DNA from: Rhyzopertha dominica
Lineage: Eukaryota > Arthropoda > Insecta > Coleoptera > Bostrichidae
Length of the DNA stretch: 64,000 nucleotides
NCBI GenBank assembly: GCA_025024175.1
Contig: QCXZ01000137.1
Coordinates: 79,794,680-79,858,679 of the forward strand
Reading direction: 5' to 3'
Shown: positions 12,950 through 31,552 of the stretch, piece after piece
How the letters are laid out: each line of letters opens with the position of its first letter
How positions within the stretch are numbered: position 1 is the stretch's first letter
Made by a program: the position numbers and the translations under genes
The notes under the pieces: model-generated
What the model was told of the DNA's origin: nothing
Seen by the model: the letters and a program-made list of their open reading frames with translations, nothing else
Databases searched by the model: none

Positions 12950-13100
12950 AGTGGCAGAATGCCATTCAATTTTGCAAATAACTCATCATTTCCGAGATAT
13001 ATAAAACAAAGTTATCTTTTTTTTAAATACAAATCATAGTTGATTATGGCTTCTAGAGAGAAAATGTAAAACTCATTATTTGAAGAAATTTTAAGTTATG
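12950..13100 (-). repeat. Dispersed repeat family, copy 1 (inverted)
   Basis: Read on the minus strand this contains CATAATCAACTATGATTTGT, a run of A, then ATATCTCGGAAATGATGAGT and AAAATTGAATGGCATT. The same order of blocks occurs at 28080-28275 and partly at 13900-14060. No coding capacity is visible, so it looks like a non-autonomous interspersed element of unknown class. Confidence 0.6.
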
Positions 13101-13369
13101 GCAATTTTCCTTTTTTATTGTTCTATTTAAGAGGTTGTACTAGGCAAATTTAATTATGCTGGTTTGTCATTGCCTCTACAAGGCAGGGGTCATATTTTCC
13201 ATTATTGTCAGCACCGGGGTTCTAAAAAAATTGAAATATTTTAGTCTGAATTTTTACAAAACTTTGATGGACTAACTGATTGGACAAAGTACTATTAAGA
13301 AGTTATACATGTTAAAAAATTAAAACAAGGCACTACATGTATTGCATCATTATAAAACGGAAAGAAGCT

Positions 13370-13560
13370 TTTCTAATAGAACTATCAAGTCCCAATAAAG
13401 CTTCTTCAAAGGCTCCTCTAAGGTCTTCCACTCTTTTATAACTGTAGGAGTAAACTTTGTTGTTATTGTTCTGCATATAAAAAAATCAAAGATCGAGGAG
13501 ACCATGGAACTGGTCTGACTTTTCCAATCCCGAAAATGGAAAAATCATGTTTTATCACTT
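13370..13560 (-). mobile_element. Possible mariner-type transposase relic
   Basis: On the minus strand a decayed frame reads VPWSPRSLIFLYAEQ followed by stops, resembling the 'WPxRSPDLxPLDFFLW' region of Tc1/mariner-type transposases. The match is short and frames are broken, so this is tentative. Confidence 0.3.
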
Positions 13561-13899
13561 GAAAGAACTTTTATTGAAAATTATGGTACCACACAATTTT
13601 TAAACTATCTAAGTAATTCCATATGACTTGCACAATCACAATGAACAATTGTAAAAAGGCAGTGAATGGGGAAGTTGTATAAATTGTTATTGAAAATATC
13701 CAGAAAAGATAGTTCACAGCCATCAAATGAGACGATAAAATTGTATACACACTTTTCTGTGGCAAAACATCCAAGTTTGAATAGTTTATTTCAAAAATAC
13801 TACTTTTGTAAATGTCAGAGTATAAAGGATTGATTCAACACGTAATTCGCTAGTTTTTATTTGCCCAAGGCTAACTATATTAAAGTTAGAATAAAGCGT

Positions 13900-14060
13900 A
13901 AAAATGACCGTAACGCTTTTAATTGTTGTTTTATATCGTTGGGAAGTTTAAAAAATGTCAGATTTTTTGAAGCCAAAGAAGGTAAGTTTAGGTATGTCAT
14001 ATCTCGAAAATGACAGCTCACTTACAAAACTAAACATCGACATCAAAAAAATTCATTCTG
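13900..14060 (+). repeat. Dispersed repeat family, copy 2
   Basis: Contains TGAAGCCAAAGAAGG and ATGTCATATCTCGAAAATGA followed by CAGCTCACTTACAAAACTAA, colinear with the copy at 28080-28275 (ATGTCATATCTTGAAAATGA, CAGCTTACTTGTAGAATTGA). Inverted relative to copy 1 less than 1 kb away. Confidence 0.6.
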
Positions 14061-14750
14061 TATACTTGAGCAAAACTGAGACAATGTAACATATGAATTC
14101 CAAATAGTTAATAAAAAATGTCGTCAATGTAAAAACGACTGCTAAAAAAATGTCAATCTGTTTCTTTTTAAGATAGGTATAGATATTTGTGCCTCATATT
14201 AACACAATACTTTTGACAGATGAGAAAGATGCCTACAAATGCATAGAAGTTCTAAATAAATGAGATAGATTCCTAAGTACCACTTTAATAGTTATAGTTA
14301 CAAATTAATTCCCAAATCAAACTGTTACAAAAAAAGTTATACAGAAATTGTTAAATTATGGTGGTTATTTATTTTTATTACAGACTAATATACTGGTATA
14401 ATGTGGTAGGTACTATGTAAAAGTCTAAAATTGTGGCAGCATCCAAAAACTGTTACGAGACGAGTAACTGATTACCGATAGTAAAATATAGCATACGAAA
14501 AAAAAGTTTCTGAACGTTATATTGGTGATATCTAGAGGGGGGTGCTTTTCTTTCATTTACACAAAAATTCATTGAGATAATAAATGTGTTGCAGCAAAGG
14601 CATAACCTAAAAATATAATCTACAATCAAACTCCTATTTTGAGGCACACAAATGCAAATAAAAATCTAGTTACTCATAAGCCTGTTATTTATTTCGTCCA
14701 TAATTCATAATAATCAATAATCATATTTTTTTTCTGCTGGTTCACATACC

Positions 14751-15090
14751 GGCCACGTGACTCAAGGAAATGCGACCTTTGTTTTAAATCGAACTATTTG
14801 TTTGCGAAACTTTTATTTTGCTCATTTTGGCATTTATCCATTGACTCATGACTTGCAACCTTGCAAGGGTCGTTGCTGCCAGGGGGGGTAAATTTGATTA
14901 GTTGACGAATACGAGTCACGGGTTCGCTGTGTATTTACCTACATTTTCTTTGTTATGCACATTATTAGTCAGTAATTTGATGATATATAAATTATAATAG
15001 CTAACTTCCACGAATACGAAACTGCGATAAAATATCTAGCATAACAACCGGCAGTCTTCAACAAGCAGTGGTAGCGGTATCATTCGAAAA
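14751..15090 (+). promoter_or_regulatory. Cathepsin D promoter with CLEAR-type E-box and TATA box
   Basis: CACGTG at 14754-14759 sits in GGCCACGTGACTC, close to the CLEAR consensus GTCACGTGAC bound by MiT/TFE factors (Mitf in insects) that drive lysosomal genes. It overlaps TGACTCA (14758-14764), and a second TGACTCA lies at 14842-14848. A TATA-like TATATAA is at 14984-14990, about 100 bp before the ATG. Presence of the motifs is seen; Mitf control is inferred from the gene's lysosomal identity. Confidence 0.55.
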
Positions 15091-22659
<7,569 letters not shown>

Positions 22660-22773
22660 TAGAACAAGTAGTTTTTAAGGGCATTCTCGTTATACTCTCT
22701 GTTTGAAGTGTTACCTATTGTTTTATGTGATATTGCCTTTTTTAGTGCATTCTAAGATTGTAATTTGCTGATA

Positions 22774-22779
22774 AATAAA
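22774..22779 (+). terminator. Poly(A) signal of cathepsin D
   Basis: AATAAA 115 bp after the stop codon, followed by a TGT/TTTT-rich stretch, fits the cleavage signal of the preceding gene. Confidence 0.75.
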
Positions 22780-24354
22780 CATTGCACCACTTGTGTATGT
22801 ACTTTTATTTTTCAGGTTGCTACTTTAATGTTTCCTTTTTAAACCCCTTTAAACAATTAATTAGCATGATCCAGGAGAGCAATACATTGTTCAAGGTGTA
22901 ACAAAAAACAAAGGACAGTTTAATAGGGCCAAAGTTCCGAATTTGCCCAAAAAATTAAAAAAATTAAAAGCAGCATTTTAGAAAATTTCTCTCAATATTT
23001 TCTTTATATATTTTTTAAATTTCATTAACATATTCTTAAGACAAGATCATCATTTGTTTCTGCAGCATTTGATTTTTGTTTTTCATGCTAAACTGTTTCT
23101 TCTAAAGAATGCAATGGTCGATTTTTACATAAGTGAACAGAGCATAATTAAGATAATTTCATTGATGTATCACTTAATCCTACAACTTATAAAAATATAA
23201 CAGAAACTTAAAAAAATTATCTTGAGATGGTAGAACATTAAAAATATGCATTGTTAAAAATAATTTTAGCCAACATAAATTATACCCTCTATTGAATTGA
23301 TTTTTTATTACAACAAAAATTCTGCACTAGCAAACAATGTACCTTAGACCTCAATAATAAACATAACTGAACTATAAAAACAATAAACTAATTTAAACAA
23401 TATTTAAAAAATACCTTCATCTTGTGCTACACAAAAACTAATTCTTTTTTTCTATAAATATCTCCTCAAAGAAGCAAGCAAAGATTTTGATTCTCAAATC
23501 TTAAATATACACAGTAGTTGTGAATACACTTTATTATTTTTGTATCCTCAAGAGAAGTCCAGAGGTGTCAAATCAGGTCACTTTGAAGGGTATGCAAGAT
23601 ATCCTATGGACTGGTAGTCGAGTGGGTACCAAATTCTGCAGTAAAAAAATTGGTAGTCTCTGCATTTGGATACTTTCAGAATTTTTTAAAATAGCAGGAA
23701 CGGTAAGTGAGTGTAGCCTTAAATGCATACCACATAGTTTGTGTTTGCATATAGTCAAGTGACGTCATTTGTCATCATTAGCGTTTTCAGAATTAAAATA
23801 GATTATAATCAGTTCTAACAATTTCAAAATGGAATTAATACTATCAAACACATGAACTAAATGCTAAAGATGGAGTCAAATCCTAAAATTTATATGTATT
23901 AAGGTTTGATAGCTGTCAAAAAGATATGAGATTTGATTTTAGACAATTTTCAAATGAACGTATGATAAATACATTAGTATAATTCATGGCATTGGTACAT
24001 ATATATGACTTGCTTTGTATACAGGTAGTGTTGCTGTGGAGAAGATTTTTGTATATGGTAAACTCTCAACTATGTAGAAGTGTATTGTCTTTTGGAACCA
24101 TAAAGATGGTAATCATCTTAGCTCATTATCATCTAAATATTCTTCAAAATGAGTTTGTAATTTTACGTAATGTTCCCTTCTTATTAGTATTAAAATTTTG
24201 TTTCTTAATATTCATGCCCAAACATTTAAACCCACCTTCACTAGTTGGCCCATTTAATTTTGGTAGACCAAAACATTCATTACTGTGTCTGTTGAATATT
24301 TAACAACTTCATATTATATTCCATATAATATTTAAAATATTTTGGGGTTTTCGT
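22780..24354. other. Intergenic DNA downstream of cathepsin D
   Basis: AT-rich, no gene seen. It contains a mariner-type relic at about 23540-23640. The 105-codon plus-strand frame at 23986-24303 lacks any family signature and has the composition of AT-rich non-coding DNA. Confidence 0.5.
23540..23640 (-). mobile_element. Mariner-type transposase relic
   Basis: The minus strand reads YPSK*PDLTPLDFS in one frame, matching the 'WPxRSPDLTPLDFFLWGY' block that contains the third catalytic Asp of Tc1/mariner-type transposases; the residues before it (LVPTRLPVHRISCIP) sit where 'RWIGRRGPIEWP' is expected. Broken by a stop and frameshift. Confidence 0.5.
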
Positions 24355-25890
24355 TTGAAAAAATATAATAAATAAATTTATTCTCCAGGAATGTTTTACA
24401 TAAATAATTACAACAAAATACAAATAAATATATGACATCCTGCAAGAAAAGGATCATGGTCAGATTCTAAGGATCACTATAGACCTCAAGTACATAATAA
24501 AATAAATATTCTATGAGCGTACAATTAATCACATATCCTAAATAAAAATTTGTTTTGTTTGATGGCTTGAATCATAAAAACTAAATGTATCATTGTTGAA
24601 TATACAAAATTATACTTAAAAAGTTAAATTTGAGTGTCCCTTTAAGTAACATATCTTTAATAATAGTTAACCTAGCATTCCGTAAGTTATTTGCTTGTGT
24701 AAATTAATAACTTTTGCCGCAACATATGAGTATGAACCACAGAACTGAGCTGTATAATGTCTGGGAATTGAAAGGAGGTAAGTATCTCTAACATTAAGAC
24801 AATGAACATTTTTTCTGGCTAATTTAGTTTTTAAGTAAAAAGGATTGCCCTTCTTTACTATGTGGATACACAATTTACAATAGTGAAGGAAAGTTTGTTC
24901 GAAGACTTTTAACCAGCCGATATCATGAATAGCGCCACTTATATGATCCCTCCTTCGCAACCCGCAAATAAATTGGGCACAGGAATTTTGTATCCTTTGG
25001 AGCCTTCTATAATTATATTTTGTAATACAGGGGCTATATACTAAATTGCANTACTTTATATGAGACATTACAAGTGCTTCCAACAAGACACGCTTACATC
25101 TGAAGTTTAGTATTGCTCTGCTTTGATACAGAAGTTTTAGACTGGAATAAGATTTTTTTTAAATATGTGGGTATTAAATTTCATGTCAATGTCTATATAA
25201 AGCCCTAAATTTTTTGAGGATAGGAAGTGTTTCATTGTCAATGTTAATATTTACCTGATTAATATATAAATGCGGCTCTTTCTACCAAAAACCATTAGAT
25301 TTATTAGGATTAAGAGAAAAGCAATACTTTTTTGATATATTGAAGAACGCTGCTAAGTCTTAATTTATGTACATATTGCTCTGCAAAATATCATTGGCTT
25401 GGCATGAGTAGTACAACTGAGTGTCGTCCGCATAGAAGTGAAACTTACAATATCTGAAACATTCCTCAAAACGGGAAGTGTACAAAGCAAAAAGTATCGG
25501 GCCTAAAATTGAACCTTGAGGAACACCGCTAATGCATACTGCAGGTGCTGATGACAAGTTGTTATAAATGACTGATTGTTGGCGATTGCACAAATAATTT
25601 TGAAGAAGTGTGTTCTGGAGAATTTATTTTAGGCAATGGTTTAACATGGGCTATCTTCCAGCACTCTGGAAATTGACCTTGCTCTATACAGGAATTGATT
25701 ATGTGCACTATATTCTTCAATATGCATGGACAACACAGGAGCAACATTGATTTACTAATGTTATCAGAACCTATAGCACAAGACTTAATACTAAACAAGG
25801 TTTCATGGATGGTATCTTCATCTACCATGGTAAAATCAAGCATGATTTGTACTTTTTATACATATTGCTATCAAAACCTATAATATCTAA
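24355..25890 (-). mobile_element. 5'-truncated, degraded LINE (Jockey/CR1-like)
   Basis: Minus-strand pieces in order: ECWKIAHVKPLPKINSPEHT (fingers region), SGVPQGSILGPILFALYTS and FHFYADDTQLY (RT core, YADD catalytic box), then the C-terminal block RRLQRIQNSCAQFICGLRRR. Frame changes and an N at 25052 interrupt it. The 3' tail reads AATAAATTTATTTATTATAT near 24360-24380, typical of these LINEs. The 5' end is lost near 25890, about 40 bp from the ATG of the downstream channel gene. Dead copy. Confidence 0.8.
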
Positions 25891-25927
25891 GTAGGCTGAT
25901 GTCAGTTAAAAAGAAGACATTTATAAA

Positions 25928-28900
25928 ATGCCAGACCCTTCCCATATATGCAGTTTGCAACTTGAAGATGAAAACCACATTCTTCCACCACTACCACCCG
26001 ATGCTAACATCATAGACAAAGTGAAACGGTTTTTTAGGGAGATAACTCTAGCATCTGTCTCAAACCCTAGATGCACTTTGTACTTCAGGAGTGAAGCAGC
26101 CCTTAGATATGAATGCAGTCGCCACTTATATAGTTCGGGGTGTGTTTACATCCACCCTTTCAGTGTTTTCAGGTAAATACACTTCACTCTTTAGGAGAGA
26201 ATATATGTTATCTTGAAACATTTTAGGATGTACTGGGAGATGTACATGACAGTGATACTCACTTTAGCACTGATCATATTTCCCATGAGGGGGATGCACC
26301 ACTTCTATGACTGTGTTCCTTTTGATGACGCTGTACAGTATATTGTAACTTTGATTGATATATCTTGTATCACAGATATCGTTTTCTCATTTAACACGGG
26401 TTATATAAATATGAGCACCAGAGAGATTGTGATGGTCAAGTCAAAAGTTATTAGGTAAGCAAATTGCAAGTGACGTTAAATATATACATAATCAGTTTCA
26501 TTTTTTACCCATTGGGTGCAAAGATATGAGTGTCTCTCACTTGTTTACTTTTTATAGGCAATAGGCAAGGTGGAAAGTTTGAGAAAACGACGATTATCTC
26601 TGAATCTAAGCATTTTGTCTAAAAATTACAAGAGACCAAAACAACTGACAATGAAGTTTTGTACTACAAAAAAAAATATGCTGGTCTCATGGGAGGACAG
26701 CAAGTTACAAACCCTCCGATATTAATTTGTTTTCATAGTAATGTTAACAATAATTTAGGGGTACACTTAAATGTACCTCCAAAACTGTGGATTGTATCGT
26801 AAAAAAATTATTTTTAAATTTCAACTTCAACACCCTGTATTTTTTAAATGAAGCGTTTTTCAGAAATTTACCAATAACAAAATCATCATATTTTGGCCTC
26901 AAGAATCTAGGGTTAACAGGATGACCTACTAATTTGCAACACCCTGTATAAGTAACATTAAATGTGAAGGGAAAAAATGCAATTACGTGAACATATATTA
27001 TACAGGATGCTTTCTCATGTTCTCTATTGGGGTCGCAGTAACTAACGAAGCTAAAGCAAACTTTTACCAATGAAAGAGTTACAGTGTTATGAGAACACTA
27101 TGCACCTTTCATTTTTTGAATTGCACCCTTGGTTTATTAGGTTCACAGAAAAAACTGATTTTCTCTTTTATAACAGAAACCATAGTTGGCTGACTATTGA
27201 AAAGGCTCTTTTTTTCTCTTTAAAAATTAGACTTGATTAACTTTTTTCAAAAACAGTAAGTAAATTACGTACAATATTATTTTACAGGAATTATGGTTTG
27301 GGAATGCAGTTTGTTTTCGACACCCTATCATCCGTGCCATTCGACGTTATAATGATTGTAGCCCAAGCAAGTAATATAATAGCTGCACATCAGGAGGCCA
27401 CACATTTGCTCGCAAACATAAAAATATTCAAATTCAATTTGTTATTGACTTACATGAGAAACGGAGCAGATGTAAGTTCTTAAAAACAACATACAGGTTC
27501 TCTCTCGCTATGGTATTTGTTACCCTTTCTCTCTTTACAGCTGATGAAACTGAATCAGAACATTTATCGAATATTCTGGTTTATTCTTGTAACATCAATG
27601 GTACTTCATTGGACGGCTTGCCTGCAGTACATGGTACCTATATTTCTAAGTGTGCTTTCTGGAAAAACTGACAGAAGACACTGGATATTCAAGGCCAGAA
27701 TAACAACGAAGCCTTTGCTGGAAAAATATGTGTACTCACTTTACAGAGCAACTGGACAGATTCTTAGTAAGGCTGTGGTCAAAAAATTACTTTGTCAACC
27801 ATAATTGAAATAAAAATTAATAATTATTTTAAAAGAGAAGACACAACCTCTGAAACATGTCTCGATACAACAGAATATTAACACGGTTGTATACCTATTT
27901 TTTTACTTAACAAACTCCAACTTTTCATTAATTACCCAGTTCCTGACGATTTAATTCAAGCCAATATGTTACCATGTAGTTAGGTATATTAAAAGTATAT
28001 TATTTGAGAATTGGAATATTCAAAGATATGGCTTAGTTTATAAAAAATCTGGCACCTTTCAGGGTGAGCGAGGAGTATTTTTTAATGGGTAACTATATTA
28101 AAATAAAAAATGACCATAACTCATTTTTTTAAATCATATTATTTAACCTTTATGGGAAGCTGAAAAAATTGGCCCATTCTTTGAAGCCATAGTCAACTAT
28201 GGTTTGTATTTAAAAAAAGGTAGATTCATGTCATATCTTGAAAATGACAGCTTACTTGTAGAATTGAATGACATTAGTTAGAGGAATAAAGGTAACGCCA
28301 AAATTTGGTATCTATAGCAAGCCATGAAAATTATCAAAAGTGCATTAAATTAAGTTTACAAAACTGCAAACTTTTTCCATTTAAACTCCTTTCTATATCC
28401 CCACAGCAAACATCGAAAAAAAGTTAATTTTCTTACGTTTTCTTTCTCTTACAGAATACCTAGCATAAATCCCATCGATGCAAGGCCATGAATTTTTGTG
28501 ATAACTTCAGAATACTATGTTTCATGATGAGTATTTATTAATAACAGGTATATTTTAGGTATTACACATGGAGAATCCCCAGTAGAAACCCCAGGCGATG
28601 TCCTTGTCAGTGTGATATCTTTTTCTGTGGGATATGTCTACATGACATTCATTTTTGGTACTTATTTCGTTAACAATATTATTATCCAGGCCAATTCAAA
28701 TAATACTGCTGTTATGCGCAATAGTTGTGGATATATTTTTAGTTCCTTTGTCTTGCTTGATTTTAAATTTATTTAAAATGATGTAAGTTTTTCGTTCATT
28801 TTAATCAAATATATCCAGTAGCAATAATTGGGTTTAACACTGCAGTATGGTACATTTTCACAAAAATTTGTAGCCATTTAGCAAACCAATTTTGAATTGC

Positions 28901-31294
28901 CTTTTCAATAATCATAAATCTGACTTTTGTAATTTATTATTTGCAGTTATGTTGCTACAACTTATGAAATCCTATCGAATATCAATAATGAAATATCAGT
29001 GTATAATCAACCAAGTAAAGCAATATATGAAACATAAAACACTTCCTGTGCACATGCAGCATAAATTACTGAATTATTATGAATACAAGTTTCAGAAAAG
29101 GTACTTCCGTGAGCAAGGAATTACAGAAAACCTTTCCGGTAAGCATTTTCAACAAAATGAAATTTTGCTAATAATTTCTTTTCACCTACTACCATACACA
29201 ATGCCAAGTGAGATGGCTCAACAAAAACAGTATGCTTTTTTTGCTATTAGTCTTAGTATTAATTATATTATAAAAGTGTTGTTTTATTTAAATGATTACA
29301 GTTTTTGCTAAAATTCCACTATTATTTCATGAGAAAAATCTTTATTACGTAGTTATGGAAATAGTGGTATTTTGTAAATGACTACTATTTGGCTATTTCA
29401 CAATTTACTTGCCTTTATTTCATTCTCTTCACGTTTTCAGAGAGGCTCAAAAAAGACATCAGCTTGTACGCATGCAGAAAGTTGGTTGACAGTGTATCAT
29501 TGTTCTCTGGCCTGCCAGAACATATTGTAGCGGAAATTATATCACATTTAAAACCGGAAGTGTATCTGCCAAACGATATTATCGTTAAAGCCGGTAGTTA
29601 TGGAGACTGCATGTATTTTTTGTCAAGTGGAACTGTAGCGGTTCTAACTCACACAGGAAAAGAGGTAAGACAATAAAACAGAGATAAAATAATAATAATA
29701 TGGGTGTACCTTGCGGAGGTGTAAAGCTACACCCCAAAAAAAATTGATTTTTCTGCAGCTGTTCACAATAGTTCACGAATGTAAGGAAAACTCTAAGGAT
29801 AATGATTTTTGTCATCTACCAATGCGCGCGCCGTTTCAATACAAGAAATTAGCCCACGTTCTATTTTCTTGTACTGAATTTCCATACTTCGTGTTAAAAT
29901 TGCGCAGATCGATACGCACTAACCTGTTTTACCGTTTATAAACAAAACGTTCATAGAACCTACTTTTCGAACCTACGCAATAAGCAGGGTTGTGAGATTA
30001 GGCAGCTTTTGTACTGATATCGGTGAAATAAACTTTTGAATAGGGGCTATCTGTTATTTTGGGCTGACTTCCTACTACCAGCTAATTAATACATCAACAT
30101 GAAATGCAGTTTTAGGCCTCTTAAAATATGTATATTGGTGTGACTAAACTTTTGACAACTCCGGGAATGTGATGTGTTGTCATGCTTTTGTAAATGAAAC
30201 GGAAGGAATGCTTTCACGGAATTGTGAACCTTGTTTCCCTATTTTGTTATGGACAAGTCCAAACAATTTTTCAAATGAAACATTGCTCATTTGTAGAAAA
30301 TTTTTATATGCTGCTAGATCTTCTATTAGCAGCTCTTCTTTCAGCACATTTAAGAAGCCATGGACATTCATTCTCCTTGCAATATCATTGTTAGTATCAA
30401 CGCTGATGCATTTAATAATTTTTTTCAGTCAACAGGCATTTTTTTTACTTTTAAATACAAACTGTGGTAATTCAGGGTGACCACAAACACAAACAACAGT
30501 AAAAGTAATTGTTTATGAGTGGGTTACATCTAAGGTCTACTTTTCTCTAGCAGTAGAATAGACCTTACGTTGCATTTGCTATTGTATAATGACGGAATTT
30601 AATAGATTACGGTTAGATTAGCTTTAGGTTGAGAAAATCACGATTAGAACTACAAAAGGGCGCATGCGTACGTATTGAAATACTTACTGAAAAGAATATG
30701 TAATTACAAATTGAGAACAAAACCCTATGCTTATTTCTTGTATTGAAATGGCACGTGCATTTAATTTTCAGTACTTAAATAAGTATAGTGGCAAACGACT
30801 CTAAGACAAGTGGTAGAAGTGTGTAAAGACCTTTTAAGGACACCCTGTATAGCTGTAGTTGATTTAGGATGTCAAAATGGCTCAAGATAGTCTACATACT
30901 AAAATATGACAGTGTTACTAATTATTAAGTAGTCTGAAAACCCACAATATAGTTAATTGTTAATGTTGCTTGCCAAACCACTTTCGAGTCTTCCTGTTAT
31001 AAAAAAAATTGATTTATTTTGCAGATCTGCCATCTACAAGACGGCGCTTACTTTGGAGAAGTGGCCTTGATAGCGAGAGACAAAAAGAGGATTGCCACAG
31101 TGTTCGCCATAGAGGTGTGCGAAGTATACCGCCTGGATCGGAGAAACTTCCGCTCGTGCTTCAGCAACTGCGAGGAGCTGTACAAGAAAATAGAAACGCT
31201 CGCGCACGAGCGACTGGAGAAAACTATTATCATAGACGAGCTGCATAAGAAGTTCCTTACGGAACAAACGAAAACTACTAAAAAGTCCAAATAG
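25928..31294 (+). CDS. HCN/CNG-family cyclic-nucleotide-gated cation channel, divergent
   Basis: Six-membrane-segment channel with cyclic-nucleotide-binding domain. Exons: 25928-26172, 26227-26454, 27288-27471, 27541-27766, 28559-about 28723, (28947 or 29000)-29138, 29441-29664, 31025-31294. All junctions except the fifth join in phase with GT-AG sites. In order: an HCN-like N-terminal block (PDANIIDKVKRFFREITLAS), S1 (VILTLALIIFPMRG), S2 (TLIDISCITDIVFSFNTGY), S3 (FDTLSSVPFDVIMIV), S4 region, S5 (FWFILVTSMVLHWTA), pore, S6 (VISFSVGYVYMTFIFG), C-linker (QVKQYMKHKTLPVHMQHKLL) and a CNBD with GEVALIARDKKRIATV, which keeps the Glu and Arg that bind the cyclic nucleotide. Oddities are the filter SITHG in place of CIGYG and an S4 with few arginines. 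It could be a functional lineage-specific paralogue or an eroding one. The ATG was chosen as the first in-frame Met; a further 5' exon cannot be excluded. Confidence 0.85.
26740..26960. repeat. Interspersed element piece with CACCCTGTAT motifs
   Basis: Within channel intron 2, ACACCCTGTAT occurs at about 26828 and 26939, and a short palindrome GGTACACTTAAATGTACC lies near 26760. CACCCTGTAT or its complement also appears at about 4214, 20537, 30839 and 61806. Such motifs are often at ends of insect DNA transposons; class unknown. Confidence 0.4.
28080..28275 (+). repeat. Dispersed repeat family, copy 3
   Basis: Lies in channel intron 4. GAAGCCATAGTCAACTATGG, TTTGTATTTAAAAAAAGG and ATGTCATATCTTGAAAATGA parallel the copies near 12950-13100 (inverted) and 13900-14060. 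Non-coding. Confidence 0.65.
30165..30400 (-). mobile_element. PIF/Harbinger-like nuclease relic
   Basis: Minus-strand frame of 63 codons: LLIEDLAAYKNFLQMSNVSF, then EKLFGLVHNKIGKQGSQFRE. This matches the N-terminal part of Harbinger/HARBI1-type nucleases ('LxxEDxxxFxNFLRMSxxxFxxLLxLVxPxIxKQxTxxRExI'). The catalytic part is absent, so it is a fragment, antisense in channel intron 7. Confidence 0.55.
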
Positions 31295-31319
31295 GCATTG
31301 GACCAAAGCTACTTGATGA

Positions 31320-31341
31320 TTTATTTGGTTATTGAAATAAA
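31320..31341. terminator. Back-to-back poly(A) signals of the channel (+) and PHRF1 (-)
   Basis: AATAAA on the plus strand at 31336-31341 is 42 bp after the channel stop. TTTATT at 31320-31325 gives AATAAA on the minus strand, about 230 bp past the PHRF1 stop. If both are used the convergent transcripts overlap at their 3' ends. Confidence 0.6.
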
Positions 31342-31552
31342 AGTTTGTTGTTAGGCTTTAAACTGTATTTCTACAAATAAAACACAATATAATCTCACAC
31401 TAATTACATAAATAAAAAGTATTTCGCTAACATTCGAAATGAAATGTATTTTGGATGAATCCTGTCACTGCTGCAACCAATCGACATATTTACATTGAAT
31501 TAAAAATCTTACTTTGTAGAATGTAGAAAAAATCAGCTATCCTTAATCGGTA

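Larger units (their letters stand above)
11975..14750. other. 3' UTR of prothymosin-like gene and intergenic DNA
   Basis: The sequence just after 11974 is probably 3' UTR; I see no convincing AATAAA until 13394. Further on are two copies of a dispersed repeat (about 12950-13100 minus, 13900-14060 plus) and a possible mariner-type relic near 13370-13560. No gene is supportable. Confidence 0.5.

Noticed and set aside
23986..24303. 105-codon plus-strand frame downstream of cathepsin D
   Set aside because: No motif, no splice or promoter context, composition like the surrounding AT-rich DNA.
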